In this document: positions 1 to 4,973 of the stretch, one piece after another | Layout: every line of letters starts with the position of its first letter | Numbering within the stretch: position 1 is the first letter of the stretch | The notes under the pieces: generated by a model | What the model saw: the letters and a program-made list of their open reading frames with translations, nothing else | Databases searched by the model: none | Told to the model about the DNA's origin: nothing | Made by a program: the position numbers and the translations under genes | NCBI GenBank assembly: GCA_945787595.1 | Contig: CALZJV010000527.1 | Location: forward strand, 1 to 6,129 | Source of the DNA: an uncultured Desulfobacterales bacterium | GTDB taxonomy: Bacteria; Desulfobacterota; Desulfobacteria; Desulfobacterales; JAFDCJ01 | Reading direction: 5' to 3' | Length of the DNA stretch: 6,129 bases

Positions 1-391
1 CATCCTGCCTGCCGGGGCGAAGCGTTTTAGCGAAGACTGGTTGATCCTGTCAGAAAATGGAAAGTTCATGCCGTTAAGTTTTTTATTCGATCAAACGGTC
101 GCTTTTCAGGACAGCGGCGATGCTCGTATGAGACTCCGCAGGTCGATGTCTCCATTACGATCAAATCAATGGCTTCAGCGTTCAGCGGCTGGGCTGAAAC
201 CCTATCATCTGTCTTGTCTCCTAAGATTTCAATCTTTTGTCCTCTACTCTATGCGCTCTGTCCCATGCCCTACGCTCTTTCCCCGCATTCCGCCTTCCGA
301 TTTCCCTCCGGGGCCGCTTCCAGCCCGTAGGCTTATAGGCCGGAGGGTAGGCCCCTAATGCCCCCACGGGCCGGAGGCCGCATTCAAATCC
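1..391. other. Gene-free region with pyrimidine-rich, heptamer-phased DNA and a GC-rich inverted-repeat block
   Basis: I see no supportable gene here. Positions 1-200 are of ordinary composition and include a small hairpin at 181-198 (TTCAGC, six-base loop, GCTGAA). From about 207 to 304 the plus strand becomes strongly pyrimidine-rich and can be read in 7-base units such as ATCTGTC, TTTTGTC, CTCTACT, CTCTGTC and CTACGCT, which looks like a decayed version of the clean array further right. Positions 304-380 are GC-rich: CCCTCCGG at 304-311 pairs perfectly with CCGGAGGG at 340-347, and GGCCGGAGG occurs twice in direct orientation (338-346 and 369-377). A 105-codon plus-strand frame at 41-358 looks accidental because it runs straight through the low-complexity tract and has no ribosome binding site or recognisable domain. 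Confidence 0.6.
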
Positions 392-468
392 CTCTGTCCA
401 CTATTTTCTGTCTTCTGACATCTGTCCTCTGACCTCCGTCCTCTGCCTTCTGTTCTCTGTCTTCAGCC
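392..468. repeat. Tandem 7-bp repeat array, consensus CTCTGTC, 11 units
   Basis: Eleven contiguous heptamers can be read without any gap. In order they are CTCTGTC, CACTATT, TTCTGTC, TTCTGAC, ATCTGTC, CTCTGAC, CTCCGTC, CTCTGCC, TTCTGTT, CTCTGTC and TTCAGCC. The second unit is strongly diverged; most others differ from the consensus at one or two positions. The array ends one base before the stop codon of the minus-strand gene at 470-1351, so on that gene's transcript it would form a purine-rich 3' tail (GACAGAG units). Heptanucleotide tandem repeats between genes are known elsewhere, for example the STRR sequences of filamentous cyanobacteria. Relationship to those is not implied. Confidence 0.8.
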
Positions 469-469
469 G

Positions 470-1351
470 TCACATTGGATCGAGGACAATGATCACCCTG
501 CATTCCCTCATAAACAGCAGGTGCTCCGAGGCACTGCGCAGCTTGGCGGCATCCGCGTTGCTGATGACAAAGTCGCAGCGACTCGGCGATAGGACTTTTA
601 GGGCCTTGACGATCAATGGATTGTCGGAAACCCGCGGATGGAATTTCGCCTGCCACAGATCGGCTGCATAACTGACCATGCCGCGTTGAACGGCGAATTC
701 ACGACTGACATACGCCGGACCGAATGCCTCCTCCAAGTTTTCATCTAAAACGCTAGGTGCCAGGACAGGAACAGCCTGAAGGCCCCTGGCATCCACTACC
801 ATGCCGGTAAAGATTTCCGATGACCGCGAGCGGATTCGCAACCGCGAGGGGCTGTTGGGTTTTAAGACCTGTTTAATGGATTCGATCTGCCTGATTTCCG
901 GAGGAAGGATGAGTTGGGCAAAACCACCACTAAGCGACATCTGTGACCATACTTCCACGGTTCCGTCGTACCGATATTTCCTCAGTCTTTCGATTTCCGG
1001 GGATTTGTGAGCCATATCCCTTAGCTGTTTCATGATGGATGGGAAATTTTCAACGATATCGATAACCCGGTTCTGGGAATTTATTCGAAGGCTGACAATG
1101 GTTTCTAAAAGATTATGACCTGCTTTGTTGATGGCCTCTGAAAGGATGACCTGACGGTTAGCCTGGGGTTTGGCGTAATAGGTATATGTCGCCGGAACCC
1201 CGATGCCTTTTGCCTCTACGACACCGGCGGTCCAATCAATGGCGCCGTCTTTCTTGAATTCGATCAGCGAACGGTGATCCGCCCCGTATCCTGTGATGGA
1301 AATGAGGGTTAGAACCGTAATTATTAAAGGGAATTTCAAATGGTTTTTCAT
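470..1351 (-). CDS. Exported hypothetical protein, LPP20-like
   Basis: This encodes 293 residues with an N-terminal signal peptide: Lys2 and Lys6, a hydrophobic core over roughly residues 7-20, and probable cleavage after Gly23 or Ala24. No lipobox cysteine follows, so it is predicted to be periplasmic rather than a lipoprotein. Residues about 60-150 (an alpha/beta stretch with LLETI, an RINSQNRVID segment and DGTVEVWSQMSLSG) resemble the repeated-domain style of LPP20-type proteins. Residues about 180-290 contain the most family-like part: a TGMVVDARGL motif, AYVSREFAVQRGM, then DFVISNADAAKLRS near the C terminus. I recall similar architecture in exported proteins of Desulfobacterota and other Gram-negatives, but the function is unknown to me. 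It stands alone on the minus strand; its 3' end abuts the heptamer array. The ATG at 1351 is chosen because it gives an intact signal peptide directly at the N terminus. There is no clear Shine-Dalgarno sequence, only AGATAG. Confidence 0.8.
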   Translation of the reverse strand: MKNHLKFPLIITVLTLISITGYGADHRSLIEFKKDGAIDWTAGVVEAKGIGVPATYTYYAKPQANRQVILSEAINKAGHNLLETIVSLRINSQNRVIDIVENFPSIMKQLRDMAHKSPEIERLRKYRYDGTVEVWSQMSLSGGFAQLILPPEIRQIESIKQVLKPNSPSRLRIRSRSSEIFTGMVVDARGLQAVPVLAPSVLDENLEEAFGPAYVSREFAVQRGMVSYAADLWQAKFHPRVSDNPLIVKALKVLSPSRCDFVISNADAAKLRSASEHLLFMRECRVIIVLDPM

Positions 1352-1358
1352 CTATCTA

Positions 1359-1388
1359 ATTATACTGGTCGTTTCAAAAAGCAGGCAA
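1359..1388 (-). promoter_or_regulatory. Putative promoter of the LPP20-like gene, very close to its ATG
   Basis: Read on the minus strand, a perfect -10 hexamer TATAAT lies at 1359-1364 and a partial -35 hexamer TTGCCT at 1383-1388, with an 18-bp spacer. Only seven bases separate the -10 box from the ATG, so a normal start point would fall at or within a base or two of the start codon. That would give a leaderless or nearly leaderless mRNA, which agrees with the absence of a ribosome binding site. An A/T-rich chance match is possible. Confidence 0.45.
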
Positions 1389-1491
1389 CCAGCATGTATT
1401 TAACCGTTAAGATTTTAATATTGTATATAGGTGATCATGCAGACGAAGTCAATATAGGGGTGAGCAGTGTTCAGGGTGTTTTTGTTCTGTC

Positions 1492-1498
1492 CTATCTA
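1492..1498. repeat. Left copy of the 7-bp direct repeat CTATCTA (possible target-site duplication)
   Basis: CTATCTA lies directly next to the left terminal repeat of the palindromic element. The same seven bases follow the right terminal repeat at 1644-1650. A third CTATCTA occurs at 1352-1358 beside the start of the LPP20-like gene, which lowers the weight of the pair slightly because the motif is AT-rich and short. Confidence 0.55.
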
Positions 1499-1643
1499 GT
1501 TTCCATCCACAAATGGTCTTTTTGCCCAATCTCGGCGTCAATCGGCGCGTTTGTTTGTGCGACGTAGCCAGCTACGTCTCCGCACAACCGCTTGATTTCC
1601 TTGACCTTGCCCAAACTGATTTTAACCGATTTATGGATGGGCA
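1499..1643. mobile_element. MITE-like palindromic element with terminal inverted repeats and 7-bp flanking direct repeats
   Basis: The left end GTTTCCATCCACAAAT (1499-1514) and the reverse complement of the right end ATTTATGGATGGGCAC (1628-1643) match at 13 of 16 positions, including the outermost two bases. Immediately outside, CTATCTA occurs on both sides in direct orientation (1492-1498 and 1644-1650), as expected of a target-site duplication. The centre is a hairpin: GACGTAGC-CA-GCTACGTC at 1561-1578, extended by TTGTGC/GCACAA (1555-1560 and 1582-1587) with a three-base bulge. The element has no transposase, so it would be a non-autonomous miniature transposon or a remnant moved in trans. 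From memory, sequences of this type recur in Desulfobacterota genomes, but I cannot confirm that here. An alternative is a structured RNA or an REP/BIME-type repeat. Confidence 0.65.
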
Positions 1644-1650
1644 CTATCTA
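1644..1650. repeat. Right copy of the 7-bp direct repeat CTATCTA
   Basis: This is identical in sequence and orientation to 1492-1498 and begins at the base after the right terminal repeat of the element. The empty site implied by the pair would join the sequence ending at 1498 directly to ACAAATGATATC. Confidence 0.55.
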
Positions 1651-1707
1651 ACAAATGATATCAGCTCGGAATTAGAACAAATTTATCGTGATCAAATTTG
1701 ATTTGGC

Positions 1708-1801
1708 CGTAAAAAGTCACAAAAAGCACCAAAATAAAAATTAATAAATTGTAATTTCAATGGGTTATGAGATCGAAATTCGAGAGTTTTGACTTTTTAC
1801 G
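1708..1801. repeat. AT-rich inverted repeat with perfect 12-bp ends
   Basis: CGTAAAAAGTCA at 1708-1719 is the exact reverse complement of TGACTTTTTACG at 1790-1801. Inside, AATTTC (about 1753-1758) and GAAATT (about 1775-1780) form a second, nested inverted pair around a short GC-richer centre. The whole could fold into a long imperfect hairpin, or could be a small repetitive palindrome sitting upstream of the toxin-antitoxin genes. The right arm is followed by a related TTGACTTTTT at 1826-1835 that may act as the -35 region of the antitoxin promoter. Confidence 0.5.
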
Positions 1802-1825
1802 AAATTGTCAAATTTGGAAAGGGCA

Positions 1826-1854
1826 TTGACTTTTTCGGCAATCCGATTTAGTGT
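1826..1854 (+). promoter_or_regulatory. Tentative promoter of the toxin-antitoxin operon
   Basis: TTGACT at 1826-1831 matches the sigma70 -35 consensus at five of six positions. Seventeen bases further lies only a weak -10 candidate, TAGTGT (1849-1854), which runs into the first operator palindrome. The -35 is good and the -10 is poor. The arrangement suits a promoter occluded by the antitoxin-toxin complex, but the exact -10 cannot be fixed by eye. Confidence 0.35.
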
Positions 1855-1878
1855 ATACATATTAATGAGGTGTATACA
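1851..1878 (+). promoter_or_regulatory. Paired operator: two GTGTATACA copies upstream of the antitoxin
   Basis: GTGTATACA occurs at 1851-1859 and again at 1870-1878, and within each copy TGTATACA is a perfect 8-bp palindrome. Centre-to-centre spacing is 19 bp, close to two helical turns, which suits two dimers on one face of the DNA. The second copy lies between the GAGG ribosome binding site (1867-1870) and the ATG at 1882. Binding there would block both transcription and translation initiation. Autoregulation by the antitoxin's N-terminal DNA-binding part is the natural inference. Confidence 0.6.
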
Positions 1879-1881
1879 ATT

Positions 1882-2181
1882 ATGGAAACCATAACGCTGT
1901 CTACCAGATTGGCTAAAAATGAGGCCAGAAAAATCGATAAACTAGCCACCGACCTTGGGCTTGATCGGGGAGCGCTACTCAAACAACTGATCCGAAAAGG
2001 TCTTAAGGACATTCAGACCGAAAGGGCTCTCGATGCCTACCGTCGGGGAACCATAACCCTCTCACGGGCTGCTGAAATCGCAGAGCTGACCCTGCGTGAT
2101 ATACTGCTCCTCCTGCCGGAAGAATCAATAGAGTTGAACTATGACGTACGGGAGTTTCAAAGAGATATGGAAAATATCTGA
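1882..2181 (+). CDS. UPF0175-like antitoxin of a type II toxin-antitoxin pair
   Basis: This encodes a 99-residue protein. Residues 2-8 (ETITLST) form a likely beta strand and residues 11-43 two helices, the pattern of a ribbon-helix-helix DNA-binding domain. The C-terminal half (about 53-90) carries the UPF0175 signature style: YRRGTITLSRAAEIAELTLR followed by an acidic segment and ELNYD near residues 84-88. In this family the N terminus binds the operator and the C terminus neutralises the PIN-type toxin encoded next door. I chose the ATG at 1882, preceded by GAGG with an 11-base gap, over the in-frame GTG at 1870, which would add four residues but lies within the operator repeat and has no ribosome binding site. 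The gene's stop is followed one base later by the toxin ATG, so the pair is translationally coupled. Two palindromic operators sit directly upstream. Confidence 0.8.
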   Translation: METITLSTRLAKNEARKIDKLATDLGLDRGALLKQLIRKGLKDIQTERALDAYRRGTITLSRAAEIAELTLRDILLLLPEESIELNYDVREFQRDMENI

Positions 2182-2182
2182 T

Positions 2183-2689
2183 ATGATCATTGTTGCCGAT
2201 TCGGCACCGCTCATTTTTCTTGCCAAAATCAATCAACTACCTTTGTCAACCGGTCTGTTCAACGCCGAAATTCTGGTCCCTGTGGTTGTAAGAAAAGAAA
2301 TCCTCGGGCCGGACGTTCCCCCTGATGAAGAAAGACTGCTGACGGGCTTTCTGTCCGGTTGCCAGGTCGTGGCGTTACGTAAACCCACCAGATTTGCCCA
2401 GGCCTTGAGTTATGCGGACAATTGTATCCTGACTCTGGCTGTCAAAGAGCAGGCAAACGTGGTATTCTCCGATGATCGCTTGCTCCGAAAGACCGCTATT
2501 ATAGAGGGCATCCGGGTTATTGGAACTATCGGAATATTGATTCGGGCGACAAAAGCCTCTATTATAACCGCAAAAAAATCTGTGGAACTACTGGACGAGC
2601 TGGTTGAAGAACACAATTTTAGAATCAGCACCCGTGTTTACGAAATTGCCCGCAATGCCGTTGACCAAGTTCATCTCAACGGGGCTTGA
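2183..2689 (+). CDS. DUF3368 / PIN-like toxin (probable ribonuclease)
   Basis: This encodes 168 residues from the ATG at 2183. The frame is open further upstream to an ATG at 2141, but the first 14 residues from there overlap the antitoxin and match nothing in the family, whereas the family begins with the VADSAPLIFLAKI strand found at residues 4-16. The PIN-like acidic residues visible are Asp6, Glu39 (in VVRKEIL), Asp79 (in SYADNCILTLA) and Asp97/Asp98 (in FSDDRLLRK). The third position is more often a Glu in a GEA-type motif in relatives, so Asp79 is a conservative variation. The C-terminal half has the DUF3368 pattern GTIGILIRATKASII (about 114-128) and a final amphipathic helix. The family is thought to act as metal-dependent RNases held inactive by the upstream antitoxin. 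The target RNA cannot be read from the sequence. It ends 34 bp from the convergent NAD kinase gene. Confidence 0.82.
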   Translation: MIIVADSAPLIFLAKINQLPLSTGLFNAEILVPVVVRKEILGPDVPPDEERLLTGFLSGCQVVALRKPTRFAQALSYADNCILTLAVKEQANVVFSDDRLLRKTAIIEGIRVIGTIGILIRATKASIITAKKSVELLDELVEEHNFRISTRVYEIARNAVDQVHLNGA

Positions 2690-2723
2690 GCAACACGGCG
2701 AGAGATAGCAAAGGAATTCCAGT

Positions 2724-3578
2724 CTACACCCTCCCGCCGGACCACCTCAGCTTTGTTTTCAGCACGTTAAAATAGTGCCGGCCGGGCAGGGTAATCATGT
2801 TGAGGGGATGGGGGCTTTTGCGGACGAAGATGGTGTCTTTGTCGGTGATATCCAGACCTTCCTGCCCATCGAATGTCAGCATGATATCTGAGGCTCCCTT
2901 TTCGAGCTTGAGTTTGATCTCGATGGAGTCCGGAACGATCAGGGGACGGTTGGTCAGGGTAAATGGGCAGATGGGACTGATGATGATAGCGGGAACCTCC
3001 GGATGAATCACCGGACCGCCGGCGGCCAAAGAATAGGCGGTGGACCCCGTGGGTGTGGCGACGATAAGACCGTCTGCTTTGAAAGTGGTCAGATAATCGC
3101 CGTCGATATATGTTACGATGCTGGCCAGTCTGGCCAGGGCACCTCTGTTTATCACAATATCATTGAGTACGGTTTCACTGATTATTTCTTTATCTCCCCG
3201 CATTACCTGGACATCGAGACGTGTGCGGCAGTGGATGGTAAAATCATCCTTGAGAATATTTTCGGCAGCCGGAAATAGGCTTACTGCTGCTGTTTCCGCC
3301 AGAAATCCGATTTTGCCGAACTTGACACCCAGCACCGGTATGCTGCAGTCTCCCACCCAGCGGACAGCGCTTAAAAAGGTTCCGTCACCACCCAGCACAA
3401 ACACGCAAAACAGATCCCGCGGTGCGACAGATTTGTTGTTTTTCATTGAATGAATTCCGGGCGGTGAGCTTTCTCTTCTGATCACTTCAATATTTTTATT
3501 GGTCAGCCACAATTCAAATTCGTCCGCCTTTTTACCGGCCTGTTTGTCTTTTTTTACAAATAATCCAACTTTTCGCAA
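2724..3578 (-). CDS. nadK: NAD kinase
   Basis: This encodes 284 residues that should phosphorylate NAD to NADP with ATP (or polyphosphate) in the cytoplasm. The diagnostic motifs are in order: GGDGT at 63-67 with catalytic Asp65, GVKFGKIGFLAE at 84-95, NDIVINRG at 139-146, the nucleotide-binding ADGLIVATPTGSTAYSLAAG around 168-187, GGPVIHP at 187-193, and a C-terminal DGQ segment. The length is typical. Two details differ from the commonest consensus: Lys86 occupies the position usually held by Asn in the GxNxGxxGFL motif, and Asp140 replaces the Glu of the usual NE pair. The start is a TTG at 3578. An in-frame TAA lies eight codons upstream and no ATG or GTG falls between, so TTG (or a rarer ATT) must be used. 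GGA eight bases upstream is the best ribosome binding site. It is convergent with the toxin and divergent from livJ. Confidence 0.95.
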   Translation of the reverse strand: MRKVGLFVKKDKQAGKKADEFELWLTNKNIEVIRRESSPPGIHSMKNNKSVAPRDLFCVFVLGGDGTFLSAVRWVGDCSIPVLGVKFGKIGFLAETAAVSLFPAAENILKDDFTIHCRTRLDVQVMRGDKEIISETVLNDIVINRGALARLASIVTYIDGDYLTTFKADGLIVATPTGSTAYSLAAGGPVIHPEVPAIIISPICPFTLTNRPLIVPDSIEIKLKLEKGASDIMLTFDGQEGLDITDKDTIFVRKSPHPLNMITLPGRHYFNVLKTKLRWSGGRV

Positions 3579-3612
3579 AATTTCAATCCATTCCCTATTG
3601 TTTTAATTTCAA

Positions 3613-3653
3613 CAAGTTCAGATCCGCCAAGGGTGAAAATGTCACCTGACTTG
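3613..3653 (-). promoter_or_regulatory. Nested stem-loop in the region upstream of nadK
   Basis: GGTGA (3632-3636) pairs with TCACC (3642-3646) around a five-base loop. Further out, CAAGTTCAG (3613-3621) can pair with CTGACTTG (3646-3653) apart from a one-base bulge, although it shares one base with the inner stem. On the minus strand this lies about 35-75 bases before the nadK start, so it could be part of its leader or a protein-binding site. It has no recognised riboswitch character. Confidence 0.3.
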
Positions 3654-3721
3654 AACTATTCATACAAGCATCAGGATTGAACAGCAAGCAATTTTTGGGT
3701 GTTATGAATGAAAATTGGATC

Positions 3722-3750
3722 TTGACTCATTGTAATCATTTTATTATATA
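3722..3750 (+). promoter_or_regulatory. Sigma70-type promoter of the liv operon
   Basis: The -35 box TTGACT (3722-3727) and -10 box TATATA (3745-3750) are separated by exactly 17 bp. Transcription would begin near 3757, giving a leader of about 50 bases before the livJ ATG at 3809. This is the strongest promoter match in the window and drives the operon away from nadK. Confidence 0.75.
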
Positions 3751-3759
3751 AAATCATTT
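3734..3759. promoter_or_regulatory. Possible operator over the liv -10 box
   Basis: ATTTTAT (3738-3744) and ATAAAAT (3748-3754) are perfect reverse complements around a three-base centre, and the -10 box lies inside them. In addition AATCATTT occurs twice in direct orientation, at 3734-3741 and 3752-3759, 18 bp apart. A repressor bound here would cover the -10 box. The sequence is very AT-rich, so a chance palindrome cannot be excluded, and no regulator gene is in the window to pair with it. Confidence 0.35.
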
Positions 3760-3793
3760 CTGGGGCAATTGTGCTCGACTTATTAATATTCTT

Positions 3794-3802
3794 AAAGGAG
3801 GG
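3794..3802 (+). promoter_or_regulatory. Strong ribosome binding site of livJ
   Basis: AAAGGAGGG ends six bases before the ATG at 3809. It is the best Shine-Dalgarno match in the window, fitting a binding protein made in large amount. Confidence 0.85.
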
Positions 3803-3808
3803 ATTATT

Positions 3809-4948
3809 ATGAGAAACAAGGGGACGTTTTTATTCATGGGTCTGGTTTTTGGCCTGGCGTTGGTTTTTGGCATCACCACCGGAGCCATGGCAGACAACAT
3901 CAGGATCGGTGTGGCCTCACCCTTCACAGGCGACCTGGCTGCCTACGGTGATAATATCAAGGCCGGCGTCAACCTCAAGCTCAAAGAGATCAATGATGCC
4001 GGCGGTATCAACGGTCAGAAGGTGGAGCTTGTCTGGGGCGACGACCTTTGTGCGCCTAAAGATGCGGGTACGGTAGCCTCTAAATTCGCAGCGGATAAAA
4101 GCATCGTGGCCGTTATCGGCCATTTGTGCTCTTCGGCGACGCTGGCTGCCATGCCGATCTATGTGCGGGCAGGGCTGCCCGCCATTTCGCCTACTTCTAC
4201 CAATCCGACCATCGGCGATGTCGGCAAGGGCTGGTTTTTCCGGAACTGTTACACCGACGCCTTTCAGGGCAAATATCTGGCCTCATATGTTGTGCCGAAG
4301 CTGCTGGGAAAGAATTCGGTGGCCATCTTTTATGAGAACAACGACTATGCCATCGGCCTCAAAGACTCATTTATGGCGGGGGCCGAGTCCGCCGGCCTGA
4401 AGGTGACCGGCGCTGAGGCCTACGTCGCCAAGACGACCGATTTTACTCCCCAGCTGACGAAGCTTTTGCGCGATAAACCTGACACGATCTTTTTGTGCGG
4501 CTACCATCCGGAGGGCGCTCTGATTGCCGGTCAGGCCCGGAAACTGGGTTTCAATGGACCGCTCTTCGGTGCCGACGGCATTGACAATGAAGATTACATC
4601 AAACTCGGCGGCAAGGCCACCGACAACACTTACCTCACTGTTCCCTTCCTGGCATCTTCGGCAGGCCCGGCGGGACAGGACTTCGCTAAACGATTCAAGG
4701 AAGCCTATGGTCGTGACGTGGACTGGATGAGCGCCAATGCCTATGACTGCCTGGGTATCCTGGCCCAGGTCATTGCCACAGCCGGTCTCGACCGCAAGAA
4801 AATTCGTGAAGGGCTGGCTGCAATTAACTCCGAGGCCAACGGTTATCAGGGGATCACCGGTCTGACCTACTTTGATGAGAAGGGTGATACTACCAAACCC
4901 GCCTTCGTTAAAATGGTCAAAGATGGTAAGTTCGTAGCGGCCGAATAG
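3809..4948 (+). CDS. livJ: Branched-chain amino acid ABC transporter, periplasmic substrate-binding protein (LivJ type)
   Basis: This encodes 379 residues with a signal peptide cleaved after AMA at residue 28. The mature protein is a type I periplasmic binding fold that captures a small amino acid and hands it to LivH/LivM. Alignment by eye to E. coli LIV-binding protein is almost gap-free through the ligand site. Cys81 and Cys107 (DDLCAPKDA and GHLCSSAT) match its single disulfide. Ser108 and Thr131 match ligand-contacting Ser79 and Thr102, Tyr180 and Tyr232 match Tyr150 and Tyr202, and Asp256 takes the place of Glu226, which holds the substrate amino group. Thr129 stands where LIV-binding protein has Ala100. 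Leucine, isoleucine or valine are the likely ligands, but relatives bind other amino acids or amides, so specificity is an inference. It is the first gene of the operon, behind a strong promoter and ribosome binding site. Confidence 0.93.
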   Translation: MRNKGTFLFMGLVFGLALVFGITTGAMADNIRIGVASPFTGDLAAYGDNIKAGVNLKLKEINDAGGINGQKVELVWGDDLCAPKDAGTVASKFAADKSIVAVIGHLCSSATLAAMPIYVRAGLPAISPTSTNPTIGDVGKGWFFRNCYTDAFQGKYLASYVVPKLLGKNSVAIFYENNDYAIGLKDSFMAGAESAGLKVTGAEAYVAKTTDFTPQLTKLLRDKPDTIFLCGYHPEGALIAGQARKLGFNGPLFGADGIDNEDYIKLGGKATDNTYLTVPFLASSAGPAGQDFAKRFKEAYGRDVDWMSANAYDCLGILAQVIATAGLDRKKIREGLAAINSEANGYQGITGLTYFDEKGDTTKPAFVKMVKDGKFVAAE

Positions 4949-4973
4949 CTGCTCCGATAATTGAGATACCATT

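Larger units (their letters stand above)
1352..1869. other. Long intergenic region between the LPP20-like gene and the toxin-antitoxin pair
   Basis: This stretch of about 520 bp has no convincing gene. Plus-strand frames at 1340-1567 and 1513-1701 exist, but the second lies largely inside the palindromic element at 1499-1643 and neither has a ribosome binding site or domain. The contents, separately annotated, are the leftward promoter, a MITE-like element, an AT-rich inverted repeat and the toxin-antitoxin control region. A perfect 12-bp palindrome, ATCAAATTTGAT, also lies at 1691-1702. In 1390-1490 I see nothing notable. Confidence 0.7.

Noticed and set aside
1..69. Minus-strand frame starting with ATG at 69 and open to the left edge (possible start of a gene lying outside)
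   Set aside because: Only 23 codons are visible, with no ribosome binding site and no recognisable motif. The GGGGCGAAGCG segment looks like intergenic repeat DNA.
41..358. Plus-strand 105-codon frame
   Set aside because: It runs through the pyrimidine-rich heptamer tract and GC-rich repeat block, has biased low-complexity content, and has no ribosome binding site or domain.
207..468. CRISPR array
   Set aside because: Units are 7 bp and contiguous, with no spacers and no cas genes nearby.
384..656. Minus-strand 90-codon frame overlapping the end of the LPP20-like gene
   Set aside because: It is a frame shadow of the real gene, continuing into the heptamer array, where its residues are a translation of the repeat.
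1340..1567. Plus-strand 75-codon frame upstream of and into the palindromic element
   Set aside because: It overlaps the start and promoter of the minus-strand gene, has no ribosome binding site and ends inside the element.
1513..1701. Plus-strand 62-codon frame across the palindromic element
   Set aside because: Most of it is the element's palindromic DNA; it has no ribosome binding site and no family resemblance, so a passenger gene is not supported.
1870..1881. GTG at 1870 as antitoxin start
   Set aside because: It lies inside the second operator palindrome, lacks a ribosome binding site, and adds only four residues before the family-like N terminus.
2690..2723. Bidirectional terminator between the convergent toxin and nadK genes
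   Set aside because: Only a short GGAATTCC palindrome is visible; there is no GC-rich stem and no T-run.
4367..4972. Minus-strand 201-codon frame opposite livJ
   Set aside because: It is antisense to a confidently identified gene, with no recognisable domain; long shadow frames are common opposite GC-richer genes.
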